Assembly: GCA_016718825.1 (NCBI GenBank)
Contig: JADKCL010000006.1
Span: 254,043 to 318,042, forward strand
Direction: 5' to 3'
Source: Bacteroidota bacterium
Lineage (GTDB): Bacteria > Bacteroidota > Bacteroidia > J057 > JADKCL01
DNA length: 64,000 nt
Each line of letters starts with the position of its first letter. Position 1 is the first letter of the stretch. The notes beneath the pieces were generated by a model that was not told the origin of the DNA, ran no database searches, and saw only the letters and a list, made by a program, of their open reading frames with translations. This document shows, one piece after another, positions 26,031-34,588 of the stretch. Both the position numbers and the translations under genes were made by a program.

Positions 26031-26972
26031 ATGTCTGTGATCACACTCAACTTCGAAGGATACGTTCAATGCCGCCTTGCCACCGATCCCGACCCGACCG
26101 ACGAACGGCGCGGGGTGAGCGGCTATACTTTTGCCTTGCCGGGCGAACCCGACCTGGATTGGACGATTTATACGCAACCCGGCAAAGGCGTCGTGGAACG
26201 CATCGGCGTCACCGACCGCAAAGTGGGCGTCAAAGTCACCAGCGGATTTTGTGGAACGGAACCGATCCAAAAAGGGCATCCGCTGTTTGAGGCGCCGCTG
26301 TTTCTGGATGATGGGCCGCGGTTTGAGGAGCGCAATTATATTGTGACGAAGGAGACCTTCGGGGTCATCGCACCCTTTCACCTGCGCGTGGCGGGCAAAG
26401 GCATTGAAATTCGGCGGTGGATGGATTATTATCCGGGAAAGCCGCTCGATTTTCCGTTGATGGAGACCCCGCAATCGATTTTGCGTCCCTTCACTTCGAC
26501 GTTTACGCCCGGTTATCCTGCCTGCCCGGCCTTGTTGGGTCCTTCGCAGGACCCATCGGTGTACCGTGCGCAGCGGCTCCGGACTTTGGAGGACATTCGC
26601 AGTCGCAGCCGTCTCACGCCCGAAGGATTGGCGGCCATCAACAAACGCATCGATGAACTGCGCATCGACGATCCCCGCGACCGCCGCACGGGGCAATTGC
26701 TCAATGCGACGATCTTCGATTTCCAAGTGAATGGTCCGGCGGCGGTCGCCCTCGACAAAACCCCGCTCACCTGGCTCAACGGGAAATTCGGCGACCCCAA
26801 AAAACTGCAACAATGGACATACCTCGACCCGAGCAATCCGATGATGCCCTGGCCGATCAACTTCTGGATGGGCAGCTGGGATGCCGACAGCCTGACGTTT
26901 TACATGGGCGGCACGCTGAAGGTGTATGATCTTGGGGCTGGGTTTGAAGGCTGGGTACGGGGATTGAAGTAG
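26031..26972 (+). CDS. Unknown protein partnered with the ferritin-like protein
   Basis: 313 residues, soluble, no signal peptide, rich in Pro and aromatic residues. It starts MSVITLNFEGYVQCRLATDP and contains SGYTFALPGEPDLDWTIYTQ, GFCGTEPIQKGHPLFEAPLF, RLAINKR-type helical linkers and a C-terminal MPWPINFWMGSWDADSLTFY. I do not recognise a domain family. Translation is probably coupled to the ferritin-like gene 3 bases upstream, so the two proteins likely act on the same pathway or form a complex. High GC and regular codon use suggest a long-resident gene. Confidence 0.7.
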   Translation: MSVITLNFEGYVQCRLATDPDPTDERRGVSGYTFALPGEPDLDWTIYTQPGKGVVERIGVTDRKVGVKVTSGFCGTEPIQKGHPLFEAPLFLDDGPRFEERNYIVTKETFGVIAPFHLRVAGKGIEIRRWMDYYPGKPLDFPLMETPQSILRPFTSTFTPGYPACPALLGPSQDPSVYRAQRLRTLEDIRSRSRLTPEGLAAINKRIDELRIDDPRDRRTGQLLNATIFDFQVNGPAAVALDKTPLTWLNGKFGDPKKLQQWTYLDPSNPMMPWPINFWMGSWDADSLTFYMGGTLKVYDLGAGFEGWVRGLK

Positions 26973-27203
26973 GGGGGAGGCGTGTCAATTGTCAATGCCT
27001 AAAAAACGTTGACCGTAATATCTCCCTTCTATCCTCGGGATTTGCTAAACGCTATCATCATGACCGATCGTCATACCTTTCTGTCATTATACTCAACAGA
27101 TCGCAGCGAGCGAAATGGGCGGCTGCCTTTCGTTTTTATCCGCAGCGTGTTGCCTTCGGAAGGGAACTCAGTAAGTCAATTACCCAAAAAGGAGCCAAAA
27201 ACA

Positions 27204-27231
27204 AAAAGAACCTCTGTGGAGAGATTCTTTT
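27204..27231. terminator. Hairpin between convergent genes
   Basis: Aaaagaacctct (27204-27215) pairs with agagattctttt (27220-27231) over a 4-nt loop with one mismatch. The stem's own A- and T-rich ends would supply a T-tail on either strand. It lies between the end of the ferritin-like pair and the end of the small secreted-protein gene. Confidence 0.5.
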
Positions 27232-27278
27232 CGTAGTTGGTAGAAATTAAATGATTTGGAGATGCAAATGATCTTTGC

Positions 27279-27686
27279 TTACTCCAACTCTGCCTTTACG
27301 GCTGCATGACCGGAAGATGCGCCTGGGCCATTCGTGTTAAAGACGAACCTGTAAATCCAAATGTCCCCGTTGGTGGTCTCCATTGTGATTTTACCAGGTC
27401 CGCCGAGGGCCAAAGCGACGAAGCCTTGTCCGCCGCCAGTCCATTGGTTTCCTGATGAGGGACCCATGGGCAGGGTGACATTGGTGCACACACGGCAGTC
27501 CATACCGCTGGACAACGTGATGGCCATGGAGACCACGTCATTTGCACCAGGTCCGGCGAGGTTTACATTATAGTTTACCTGGTCGCCGTTGATGTCGCGT
27601 TGCACAAACACGTGGTTGATGCCGTTTTGCGCGAAAGCAGAAGCAGCGAAAAGCAGAAGTGCGAAAATTGCGATGTACTTTTTCAT
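27279..27686 (-). CDS. Small secreted protein of unknown function
   Basis: 135 residues with a clear signal peptide, MKKYIAIFALLLFAASAFAQ, cleaved after FAQ. The mature part of about 115 residues is beta-rich with a single Cys pair (DCRVCTN) and Gly-rich turns (WTGGGQGFVALALGGPGKIT). I see no known domain and no T9SS sorting signal. It is probably a periplasmic or extracellular beta-sandwich. It is transcribed away from the histidine-kinase gene, with about 160 bases between their starts. Confidence 0.7.
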   Translation of the reverse strand: MKKYIAIFALLLFAASAFAQNGINHVFVQRDINGDQVNYNVNLAGPGANDVVSMAITLSSGMDCRVCTNVTLPMGPSSGNQWTGGGQGFVALALGGPGKITMETTNGDIWIYRFVFNTNGPGASSGHAAVKAELE

Positions 27687-27849
27687 ATCAAGATAATGTT
27701 GATCGTTTTACTTACAGGCAAAGTTCGGGAGCTCGTTTGGCTCCGGCCTTACCATTCAGCAATTGAAGGCTACCGTTCAGCAATTGCTTGCGGGGAAAAT
27801 TAGCCTCATCCTTGTCCCTTTTTTTTGGTCCAAAAATTTAAATTGCAGC

Positions 27850-30720
27850 ATGCTTTTTGGGTGGAGGGTGATTCTTTGGTTGATATTTGCGGGTGTTCCC
27901 GCCGGCTTGTTTGGGCAATTCGACTTGAACGCCTACCCCATCTCGGTGGCCGAAGGGCTGCCATCCAACACCGTTTTCGACATTGTACAGGATTATCAGG
28001 GAGCAATCTGGGTCGGGCATGACCGTGGAATTTCCCGTTACAATGGACTTGGGTTTCAGCATTTCAGTGTTCCAAGTACAGAAACAGCCTTGGCGGGGAT
28101 TGCACCCTGGGGAAACGACACGGTTTTCGCACGAACCTTCAGCGGTGAAGTTGCCTTGATCAATAGCAATAGACTGCGCATGCAGCCACAGCTCAAACGA
28201 CCACCGCCTAGTCTTCCCACGTTTTATTTTAATCATTCTGCACGTGTTGCCAATTGCGTTTCGGAACTCTATCAAATCAGTGCCGATTTGCAAGCAAAGA
28301 CATTGCGTTTTCATTCCTCCTCAGACAGTGTAGAGATATTCGAAGCCATCCTGCAAGGAGACAGCCTGCTGTATGCCTATGCTGCGGTGAACGGGATCAC
28401 GAGCCTGATCGAAATTTCACTCAAAACGGGAACTTTCTCGCAGTTGCTCCAATTGAAAACCTATGGGAGAGCAAGTGTTTTTATGCTCAGGGGACTTCCG
28501 CATGTTTTCTTATACGACGAAATGGATATTTTTCAAATCAACGAAAAGAAGACCTTCGCTGTCGCAAAAGGGGCATTGGACCCTCGCATCAAGATTACGC
28601 GCATTGCGGCTATCAACGATTCTGTCATTGCAGTCGGGAGTTACAGCGGTCTATTTTTGCTGGACGAAAAAGGAGCATTGATCGGCCAATATTTTCATGA
28701 TTATCAAATTTCAGCGATACACGCTGATGAGGAAGGAAACCTGTGGTTGGGCACATTGAAAGACGGTTTGATGGTCGTGCCCTCCATGCATTTGAAGCGT
28801 CTGGACATGAGCCGTTTGGACCGAAGAGCCAAGATTTCTTCCCATGCCTTCACCGGTCGGGACTCTGCTGTTTTGGGAAGCATGGATGGCCGGATATTCT
28901 GGCTGGACGAAGGCGGGGTTACCTATAGGTCTACAAAACTTCCCCGCAACGGCGAAATCCAGTCTTTTTTTGCAGAATCATCTGGCAAATCGTTGTGGGC
29001 ATTTTGCGATGGACTTTTCCAAATCGACTGCAAGACGGGAAAAGTATTGGATTCGATCGCGTTGACCTCCACCAAAGTGATCCGCGTGCATGGAGATGCC
29101 CTCTTTTGTGGAACTTCCCGAGGGCTTTTTCGCATTTCAGGCAAGCAGCAAACCACGTATATCGTGCAGGAGTGGATTTTGGACATGGAGTTTGACACGG
29201 CGGGTAACCTGATCGTCTTGGCGCGTGGAGGTTTGTATTCAATGAATCCCGACAAGGCCGGTTCCACGCCGCAACAAATGAAAATCAAAGGCTTGCCTAA
29301 GCTGGCCGGAACGCGCCTTCAACCGCTTCCAAATGGCAGCTTGGCACTTTTGGTACCCCGATCGGGATGCTACCTCATCCAAGGAGACAGCGCAAAAATG
29401 ATCATAGACCTTTCTCAGGCACCTTGGGCGGAGATCATCCAATTCACAATTCATGAAGGTGTTTTCTATGGGGCTTCGCGTGACCGGGTTTGGGTGCATG
29501 ATGGCAAATGGCGCGCTTTTGACCAAACCAAGGCTGTGCTGGAGAATGATATCCAGGGGGTGGAGTTCCGGGACGGAAAGTTGTACGTGGTTACGCCACG
29601 GTCCTTGCTGCGAATAGATCATTTTACACCCTTGCGTACGGTTCAGCCACGTTTATATGTGCGCAAGGCAGCGGGCAGTTACCATTTCTACAACGGAAAA
29701 TGGTCATCCCGCCATACCGGTAATTTTGTCCAGCTGGAAATAGAAGCGCTTCCAAGCATCAGCAGCAGGGGAGAGATGCGCGTTTGGTACAACCTGCATG
29801 GGCAAGACAGCTTATGGCGGCAGGCTGAATTACACGATGGCCTTTTTAGGATCCGATTGGATCGCCTTGAAGCGGGATACTATCAGCTTGCGGTTCGCGC
29901 TGAAAATCAAGACGGAATCCACTCCGAGATTTGGACAGTGGGCTTGACTGTGAATCCGCCCTATTACGCAACATGGTGGTTTTGGACGTTGTGTGTCACG
30001 CTGATGGCAGCTGCGGTCTATGGCATTCTGCAATGGCGAATCTGGAAGGAAGAGCAGAAAAACCAAGGTAAAATCGCACAGGAGCGCCTCAAAATCCAGG
30101 TGCTCTCCGCTGAACTCAAGGCGATCCGCTCCCAGATGAATCCGCATTTCATTTTCAATACCCTCAGTGCGATTCAGGCCAAGGTATTGGCGCAAGATGG
30201 GGATGCTGCCTACGATGACCTTTCCACGTTTTCCAAATTGCTGCGCTCGGTTTTGGATTATTCCTCACGGGAATATATCAGCTTGGAGGAGGAGATGGGC
30301 TTCCTTCGGAACTACCTCAAACTCGAGTCGAATCGCTTTGGGGAGGCTTTTCAGTACCGTGTTTCTGTGGATGCTGCGTTGGAAGGGGAATGGATTCGAA
30401 TTCCGGCCTTGATCACCCAGCCATTCGTAGAAAACGCCCTCCGCCATGGTCTGCTCCATCAAAAAGGACAAAAGCAACTCGACATTTCCTGCACAGGGCA
30501 GCCGGGTGATCTGCTGATCCGAATTGCTGACAATGGCATCGGACGGGAAGCTGCGGCCAAGATCAATGCGCAACGAACAGAAAAGCATCAGTCCTTTGCC
30601 ACCCAAGCCATCGAACAGCGCATTTCCTACCTCCGTCAAAGCGGTGGCCCAACGATCACCCTTTCCATCCAAGACCTGAGCCCCGGAACTGAAGTCAAAA
30701 TCCGAATTCAAGATGAATGA
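27850..30720 (+). CDS. LytS-type sensor histidine kinase with periplasmic propeller
   Basis: 956 residues from ATG 27850, whose signal peptide is MLFGWRVILWLIFAGVPAGL. The N-terminal 600 residues are two-component-regulator propeller repeats (NTVFDIVQDYQGAIWVGHDR, EEGNLWLGTLKDGLMVV), followed by a Y_Y_Y-type beta-sandwich. One membrane helix lies near 705-725, then a coiled coil. The kinase is of the His_kinase PF06580 type: SQMNPHFIFNTLSAIQ with phospho-accepting His near 766, ATP-binding N-box FVENALRHGL near 860, and IADNGIGREAA. This is the Bacteroidota layout for sensing an extracellular signal; ligand unknown. It overlaps the LytTR regulator gene by 8 bases, so the pair is translationally coupled. 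Confidence 0.9.
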   Translation: MLFGWRVILWLIFAGVPAGLFGQFDLNAYPISVAEGLPSNTVFDIVQDYQGAIWVGHDRGISRYNGLGFQHFSVPSTETALAGIAPWGNDTVFARTFSGEVALINSNRLRMQPQLKRPPPSLPTFYFNHSARVANCVSELYQISADLQAKTLRFHSSSDSVEIFEAILQGDSLLYAYAAVNGITSLIEISLKTGTFSQLLQLKTYGRASVFMLRGLPHVFLYDEMDIFQINEKKTFAVAKGALDPRIKITRIAAINDSVIAVGSYSGLFLLDEKGALIGQYFHDYQISAIHADEEGNLWLGTLKDGLMVVPSMHLKRLDMSRLDRRAKISSHAFTGRDSAVLGSMDGRIFWLDEGGVTYRSTKLPRNGEIQSFFAESSGKSLWAFCDGLFQIDCKTGKVLDSIALTSTKVIRVHGDALFCGTSRGLFRISGKQQTTYIVQEWILDMEFDTAGNLIVLARGGLYSMNPDKAGSTPQQMKIKGLPKLAGTRLQPLPNGSLALLVPRSGCYLIQGDSAKMIIDLSQAPWAEIIQFTIHEGVFYGASRDRVWVHDGKWRAFDQTKAVLENDIQGVEFRDGKLYVVTPRSLLRIDHFTPLRTVQPRLYVRKAAGSYHFYNGKWSSRHTGNFVQLEIEALPSISSRGEMRVWYNLHGQDSLWRQAELHDGLFRIRLDRLEAGYYQLAVRAENQDGIHSEIWTVGLTVNPPYYATWWFWTLCVTLMAAAVYGILQWRIWKEEQKNQGKIAQERLKIQVLSAELKAIRSQMNPHFIFNTLSAIQAKVLAQDGDAAYDDLSTFSKLLRSVLDYSSREYISLEEEMGFLRNYLKLESNRFGEAFQYRVSVDAALEGEWIRIPALITQPFVENALRHGLLHQKGQKQLDISCTGQPGDLLIRIADNGIGREAAAKINAQRTEKHQSFATQAIEQRISYLRQSGGPTITLSIQDLSPGTEVKIRIQDE

Positions 30721-31483
30721 CATTTCCCGCACCTTGCGTGCCCTGATCGTGGATGATGAGGCTCATGCGAAGATGATCATGCGTGCCCTCTTGCAACGTG
30801 TGGATCCCCAGGTGGAAATCATCGGTGAAGCATCCAACCTGATGGAAGCGGTCGATCTCATCCAATCGCATTCGCCAGACATTGTTTTCATGGATATTGA
30901 AATGCCGGGACATTCGGGTCTTGATATTCGGAAATATCTGGGGAGCCCAGTTCAGTTTGCCCTCGTTTTCGTGACGGCTTATGATCAATATGCCATCCAA
31001 GCGATGCGGATCAGTGCGATTGATTACCTGCTCAAGCCACTCGATGTGAATGAGTTGCAGGAGTGCATGGTTCGGATTCGTGCGCGACTTGATTTGGATC
31101 ATGACCAAGACATTCGCTTGAAACTGCTGGAAGATAACCGGAAATCCAATTCACCTGTCAAGATCGCCATCCAAACTTTGACAGAAACCCATTATCTGAA
31201 CCTTGAGGATTTGATGTACTTGGAAGCGGATGGGATGTACTCCGTGTTTAGGCTTGCGGATCAGAAAATCGTGGCCTCCAAACCCATCAAAGTTTATGAA
31301 GCCATGCTCCCGAAAAACTTCTTCCGCATCCACCGCAGCTACTTGGTCAACTTGGATTTTGTAAGGCAATATTCCAGCTCCGATAGCGCAATCGTGGTAT
31401 TGAAGAATGGAATGGAACTTCCATTGGCGAGGAACCGGCGGGAAGAATTCCTGGAAGCAAATCAGCATAGGGATCGGTTGTAG
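30713..31483 (+). CDS. LytTR-family response regulator
   Basis: 256 residues. The receiver domain (1-125) has the acidic pocket LIVDDEAH, phospho-accepting Asp61 in VFMDIEMPGHSGLD, the switch threonine in VFVTAYDQY and lysine in DYLLKPLD. A linker leads to a LytTR DNA-binding domain (about 150-250), with LNLEDLMYLEADGMYSVFRL and FFRIHRSYLVNLDFV. It is the cognate regulator of the overlapping kinase gene. Targets are unknown. LytTR proteins bind direct repeats, but I did not find a convincing site in this window. Confidence 0.92.
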   Translation: MNDISRTLRALIVDDEAHAKMIMRALLQRVDPQVEIIGEASNLMEAVDLIQSHSPDIVFMDIEMPGHSGLDIRKYLGSPVQFALVFVTAYDQYAIQAMRISAIDYLLKPLDVNELQECMVRIRARLDLDHDQDIRLKLLEDNRKSNSPVKIAIQTLTETHYLNLEDLMYLEADGMYSVFRLADQKIVASKPIKVYEAMLPKNFFRIHRSYLVNLDFVRQYSSSDSAIVVLKNGMELPLARNRREEFLEANQHRDRL

Positions 31484-32004
31484 AGAAGAATTTTTCCTCG
31501 GATGGTGCAGATTAAAGCAGCCATAGGTCTTTGGAATTCAAGGAGATCTACTGGGGTATTTCTTACGTTAAAGATTGATTTTAATCCTTGAAACCGGTCA
31601 ATTAGGTTTGTTTGGTTGAAAGGGGGGGGGGGGGGGGGGTGTTTAGAGCCCATTCACGGGGCTCCGATATGGGGACGGTGTTTTACAAAGTTTGGCCGAA
31701 AGTGCCTTACCTTTTGCTTTCCAGGAAAATTTTGCCAGTCGGGACTGCCCTAACAATGAATTTTCCAAATGGGTCATCGCTAGATTGACAATGAGAACTT
31801 TGTTTGTGGGCCCCCACCGGGCCCATGAACCGCTTGATGGTGGGGGGCGGTACCTCTGGGAGTACCGCGATGAAATCGGACGCCGGGAAACGGGGCGATT
31901 TGAGGTAATGCGGTGAGGAAAGAAATCGCTGCGTTGCTTTTTCGTGTCTTCAAAATATAACCCTCTGACATTCATTCACTCGTTTCCCTTCAGTAAAATT
32001 GTGT
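31484..32004. repeat. Gene-free spacer with G-tract and nested hairpins
   Basis: No credible gene in 521 bases. It holds an 18-base G run (31622-31639) and four inverted repeats: gagccc/gggctc at 31646-31664; ggaaaatt/aattttcc within about 31722-31768; cccccacc (31811-31818) with ggtggggg (31839-31846); and gcggtac (31847-31853) with gtaccgc (31862-31868). The density of stems suggests a degenerate foldback element. Confidence 0.55.
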
Positions 32005-32646
32005 TCACTGCATATTCTTCGAATAGACTTTGCGCTTGGCGAGATGGAGGTTGAAGTCGTTGAGCTCAATGTTTTCGAGGTTGAATTTGGTCCCGGCATT
32101 GGAGATGTTTTCAACTTTGGCCATCGCCTTCCCAATTTTCATGGACGAAGTGGACATTGCAAAATGTTCAAACGCACCGTCATTGATGCCCGCTGTCTTT
32201 GTGAATCCTGGCGTTTTGAGATCGGTGAGTGACACCAAAGGGCCCTTGCCCAATGCCGGCGCAACGCCTAGGGAAAGGTTAAACGCAATTTCGCTTTGGT
32301 CTTCGGTGTTCCAGGTGTCGGCAAGCGTGGTAGGGTTGGTGTCTCCCGGTTTTGCAGTGTTGGGTTGACCTTGCTTGTCGATCGCGTCCTTCATGTTGAC
32401 GTGTATGTTGTCTAGTTCGATGCCGAAAGGTTGCGTGCCGAGGAAGTGCATAATTTGACTGAGAACTTCAGCAGGGGATGCGTCCTCAGAATTTTCGGCA
32501 GGATCACTTGGTAACGTTGCTTTGAAGATTTGATAGTCAAGCAGATGAGATAGGGAAATTAGATCGCGGCCATTCTCCTCAATCACTCCGTTTGGCCCAA
32601 GTTTGTCCATCAGAATTGTATCCTTCAGCAACCCGCCAACTCCCAT
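32005..32646 (-). CDS. Giant unrecognised protein, C-terminal part
   Basis: Third and last piece, in transcription order, of the protein beginning at 38247. The correct frame is entered around 32728 with YLTSNAGKFLLAERNGDRYQ; the nominal start at 32646 is internal. It is beta-rich with alternating polar and hydrophobic residues (EIAFNLSLGVAPALGKGPLV, KFNLENIELNDFNLHLAKRK). It ends KVYSKNMQ, with no T9SS domain and no membrane helix. No known domain recognised. Confidence 0.6.
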   Translation of the reverse strand: MGVGGLLKDTILMDKLGPNGVIEENGRDLISLSHLLDYQIFKATLPSDPAENSEDASPAEVLSQIMHFLGTQPFGIELDNIHVNMKDAIDKQGQPNTAKPGDTNPTTLADTWNTEDQSEIAFNLSLGVAPALGKGPLVSLTDLKTPGFTKTAGINDGAFEHFAMSTSSMKIGKAMAKVENISNAGTKFNLENIELNDFNLHLAKRKVYSKNMQ

Positions 32647-32683
32647 ACTAAATCCTGGAATTCCTATCTCGATTTGGTAGCGA

Positions 32684-34588
32684 TCACCATTTCGTTCTGC
32701 TAGAAGGAACTTTCCTGCATTCGAGGTGAGGTATTTCTACGGTAATCCATTGGGTTAGATTCCCTCTATTGAGGGTTTCCGTGGCAACTACGCTTGCTGG
32801 GGATTCAATTGCCTCCAACACAGAGATTTTTTCTGAAACAAAGTTGCGAATGATTTTCGAAATCTGAGGTTCTAGCTGATCCAAGGCGGAATTGATATCA
32901 ATGTAGCCACCCAAATCGTCGCCTGACCACAATGATGGGCTGACTGTTTCGATAGGGACGATTGCTTGTCCACCCATCAATCTGATCTTGATGGTGCCTC
33001 CCTTTTCTTTGGCCGGTTTCATTTGATTGAGGAAGTCAAAACGATCGGAAGGTTCGTAATCGTCGATGGTTTTTCCTGCATTTGGATCTGGCAGATTTCG
33101 GTTCTCCTCCTTAGCACTGCCCATCTCCATCAATCGCCTGAAATCATTCAAGACCAGGCTTCCACCCGCCACGGAAACTTTGCCGCCCTTGACTTCATTT
33201 CCTTCTTCATCTTTTTGCGAAACGGAAATTTGCAAGCCAGTGGGCGTGTCGATCACCGTCAATTCGCCTTCAATTTTGCCGGTCAATTCCATTTCTCCTG
33301 CCAATTGTCCGAATTCCCCGCCGCCAAATTCAGTGCCGCTGATTTTCATGCCATTCAGGGTCGGATTGACCGTGCGCAGGGTAGTGATCGCGTTGTTGGT
33401 GTAGGTATCGAGCGATGGATCAATCTTTTTGATGTTGACGGAGGTGGAACCAAACGTGATGAAGGGTAAATGTTCTGCCACCTGATTCAGAATGACGCTC
33501 ATTTCCTCGTTGTGCATTTGGTTGGGCGACTTGTCGCTGTCACATTCGCCATTTTCGTCGCCCATGGCAAGGCCTAAACCTCCATTTTCCAGCTCAATGT
33601 TGATTTCCCCTTCCTTCGTTCGTTCAAAGCTGAATTTCCCCGTGTTAATTTCCGGTGACATCAGCAGTTTTTGCAAAATCTCACTTTGCAACTCGGCGGT
33701 GAAGGTCGAATGGATATTGTCGGCAGTAATTTTTCCGGTCAGTTCGGCGTTGCTGAGTTTGTAGTTGAGGTCCTTCATCTGAATATTGGTGATCGACGAA
33801 GCCTCATGGCCACTCAAATAGATCGAATTTCCACCCGACACAATATCCAATCCGGCAGCGGTGATATAGTCCACATTCAAGGAACGGATGTGAACGGATT
33901 CCAAGGCATTGTCCTTCGCTTTGTTGAATTTGAATTCCATATTGCCACGGATGCCGCCGAGGGTCGCGCCTTTGTCATCGACGGTTTTGAGGCTGAATTG
34001 GTTTTCTGCATCATGCCAATTGATTTTGCTCACGCGAATGCCATCTGGTGCTGACGCGTTCATCGTCAGCAATCCATTGTCCATCAATTTGCCATCGGCA
34101 GAAAAGCCTTGTCCGCTGAGATTGGCGCCCAATTTGGTGGTTTCCTGCCCGAATTTGGGTGCATTTTTCAAGTCGGCGGCTGTGACCAGGTTGTTAAGGT
34201 CGTATTCGTAGCCTTTGTCATCTGCCAAACGACCGATGTAAAATGATCCTGATTGCGTGTCTTGAATATGCAGCATCCCGATGATCAACTCGTCGATTTG
34301 CGCGGCATCAAATCCTGCCTTGCCATGCAATTTCGTGAATCCGTTCTCGCCAAACGACATTTCTAAACCTGACAAATAAAGACAATGAATATGGGCGCCT
34401 CCTTTGATCGTATATGTTTTGCCGCCCACCGTAACCGCAATGTTGTTGCCTTCGAATGCATCAATGTTCAGGAAATCGAGGGTCATGCTGGACGTTTTAA
34501 TATCAGGAAGTTTTTTGCCCTTTTCGTCGGGTGTATGATTTTTTTGAAAGCTAGTGCGTAGCGTAATCCCTGCGGAAACCCCTGTCAA
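32684..34588 (-). CDS. Giant unrecognised protein, middle part
   Basis: 634 residues in one frame; the frames at both ends must be corrected (near 34640 at a G run and near 32728). It is almost entirely made of layered beta segments such as KLHGKAGFDAAQIDELIIGM, MEFKFNKAKDNALESVHIRS and GEMELTGKIEGELTVIDTPT. Many are built on LxxxNxxIxxxxxxG-like spacing, which recalls AsmA/DUF748-type or beta-helical scaffolds. That is a structural impression, not a family match. The last residues before 32684 are out of frame. Confidence 0.6.
   Translation of the reverse strand: MTGVSAGITLRTSFQKNHTPDEKGKKLPDIKTSSMTLDFLNIDAFEGNNIAVTVGGKTYTIKGGAHIHCLYLSGLEMSFGENGFTKLHGKAGFDAAQIDELIIGMLHIQDTQSGSFYIGRLADDKGYEYDLNNLVTAADLKNAPKFGQETTKLGANLSGQGFSADGKLMDNGLLTMNASAPDGIRVSKINWHDAENQFSLKTVDDKGATLGGIRGNMEFKFNKAKDNALESVHIRSLNVDYITAAGLDIVSGGNSIYLSGHEASSITNIQMKDLNYKLSNAELTGKITADNIHSTFTAELQSEILQKLLMSPEINTGKFSFERTKEGEINIELENGGLGLAMGDENGECDSDKSPNQMHNEEMSVILNQVAEHLPFITFGSTSVNIKKIDPSLDTYTNNAITTLRTVNPTLNGMKISGTEFGGGEFGQLAGEMELTGKIEGELTVIDTPTGLQISVSQKDEEGNEVKGGKVSVAGGSLVLNDFRRLMEMGSAKEENRNLPDPNAGKTIDDYEPSDRFDFLNQMKPAKEKGGTIKIRLMGGQAIVPIETVSPSLWSGDDLGGYIDINSALDQLEPQISKIIRNFVSEKISVLEAIESPASVVATETLNRGNLTQWITVEIPHLECRKVPSSRTKW

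Noticed and set aside
24741..26813. A 690-codon minus-strand frame across the ferritin-like pair
   Set aside because: It spans two real genes and their junction and has shadow-type composition.
27009..27236. A 75-codon plus-strand frame in the spacer after the ferritin-like pair
   Set aside because: No ribosome-binding site, no hydrophobic or conserved pattern, and it overlaps a terminator-like hairpin.
31692..31916. Short plus- and minus-strand frames in the G-tract spacer
   Set aside because: They cross several inverted repeats and have no protein character.
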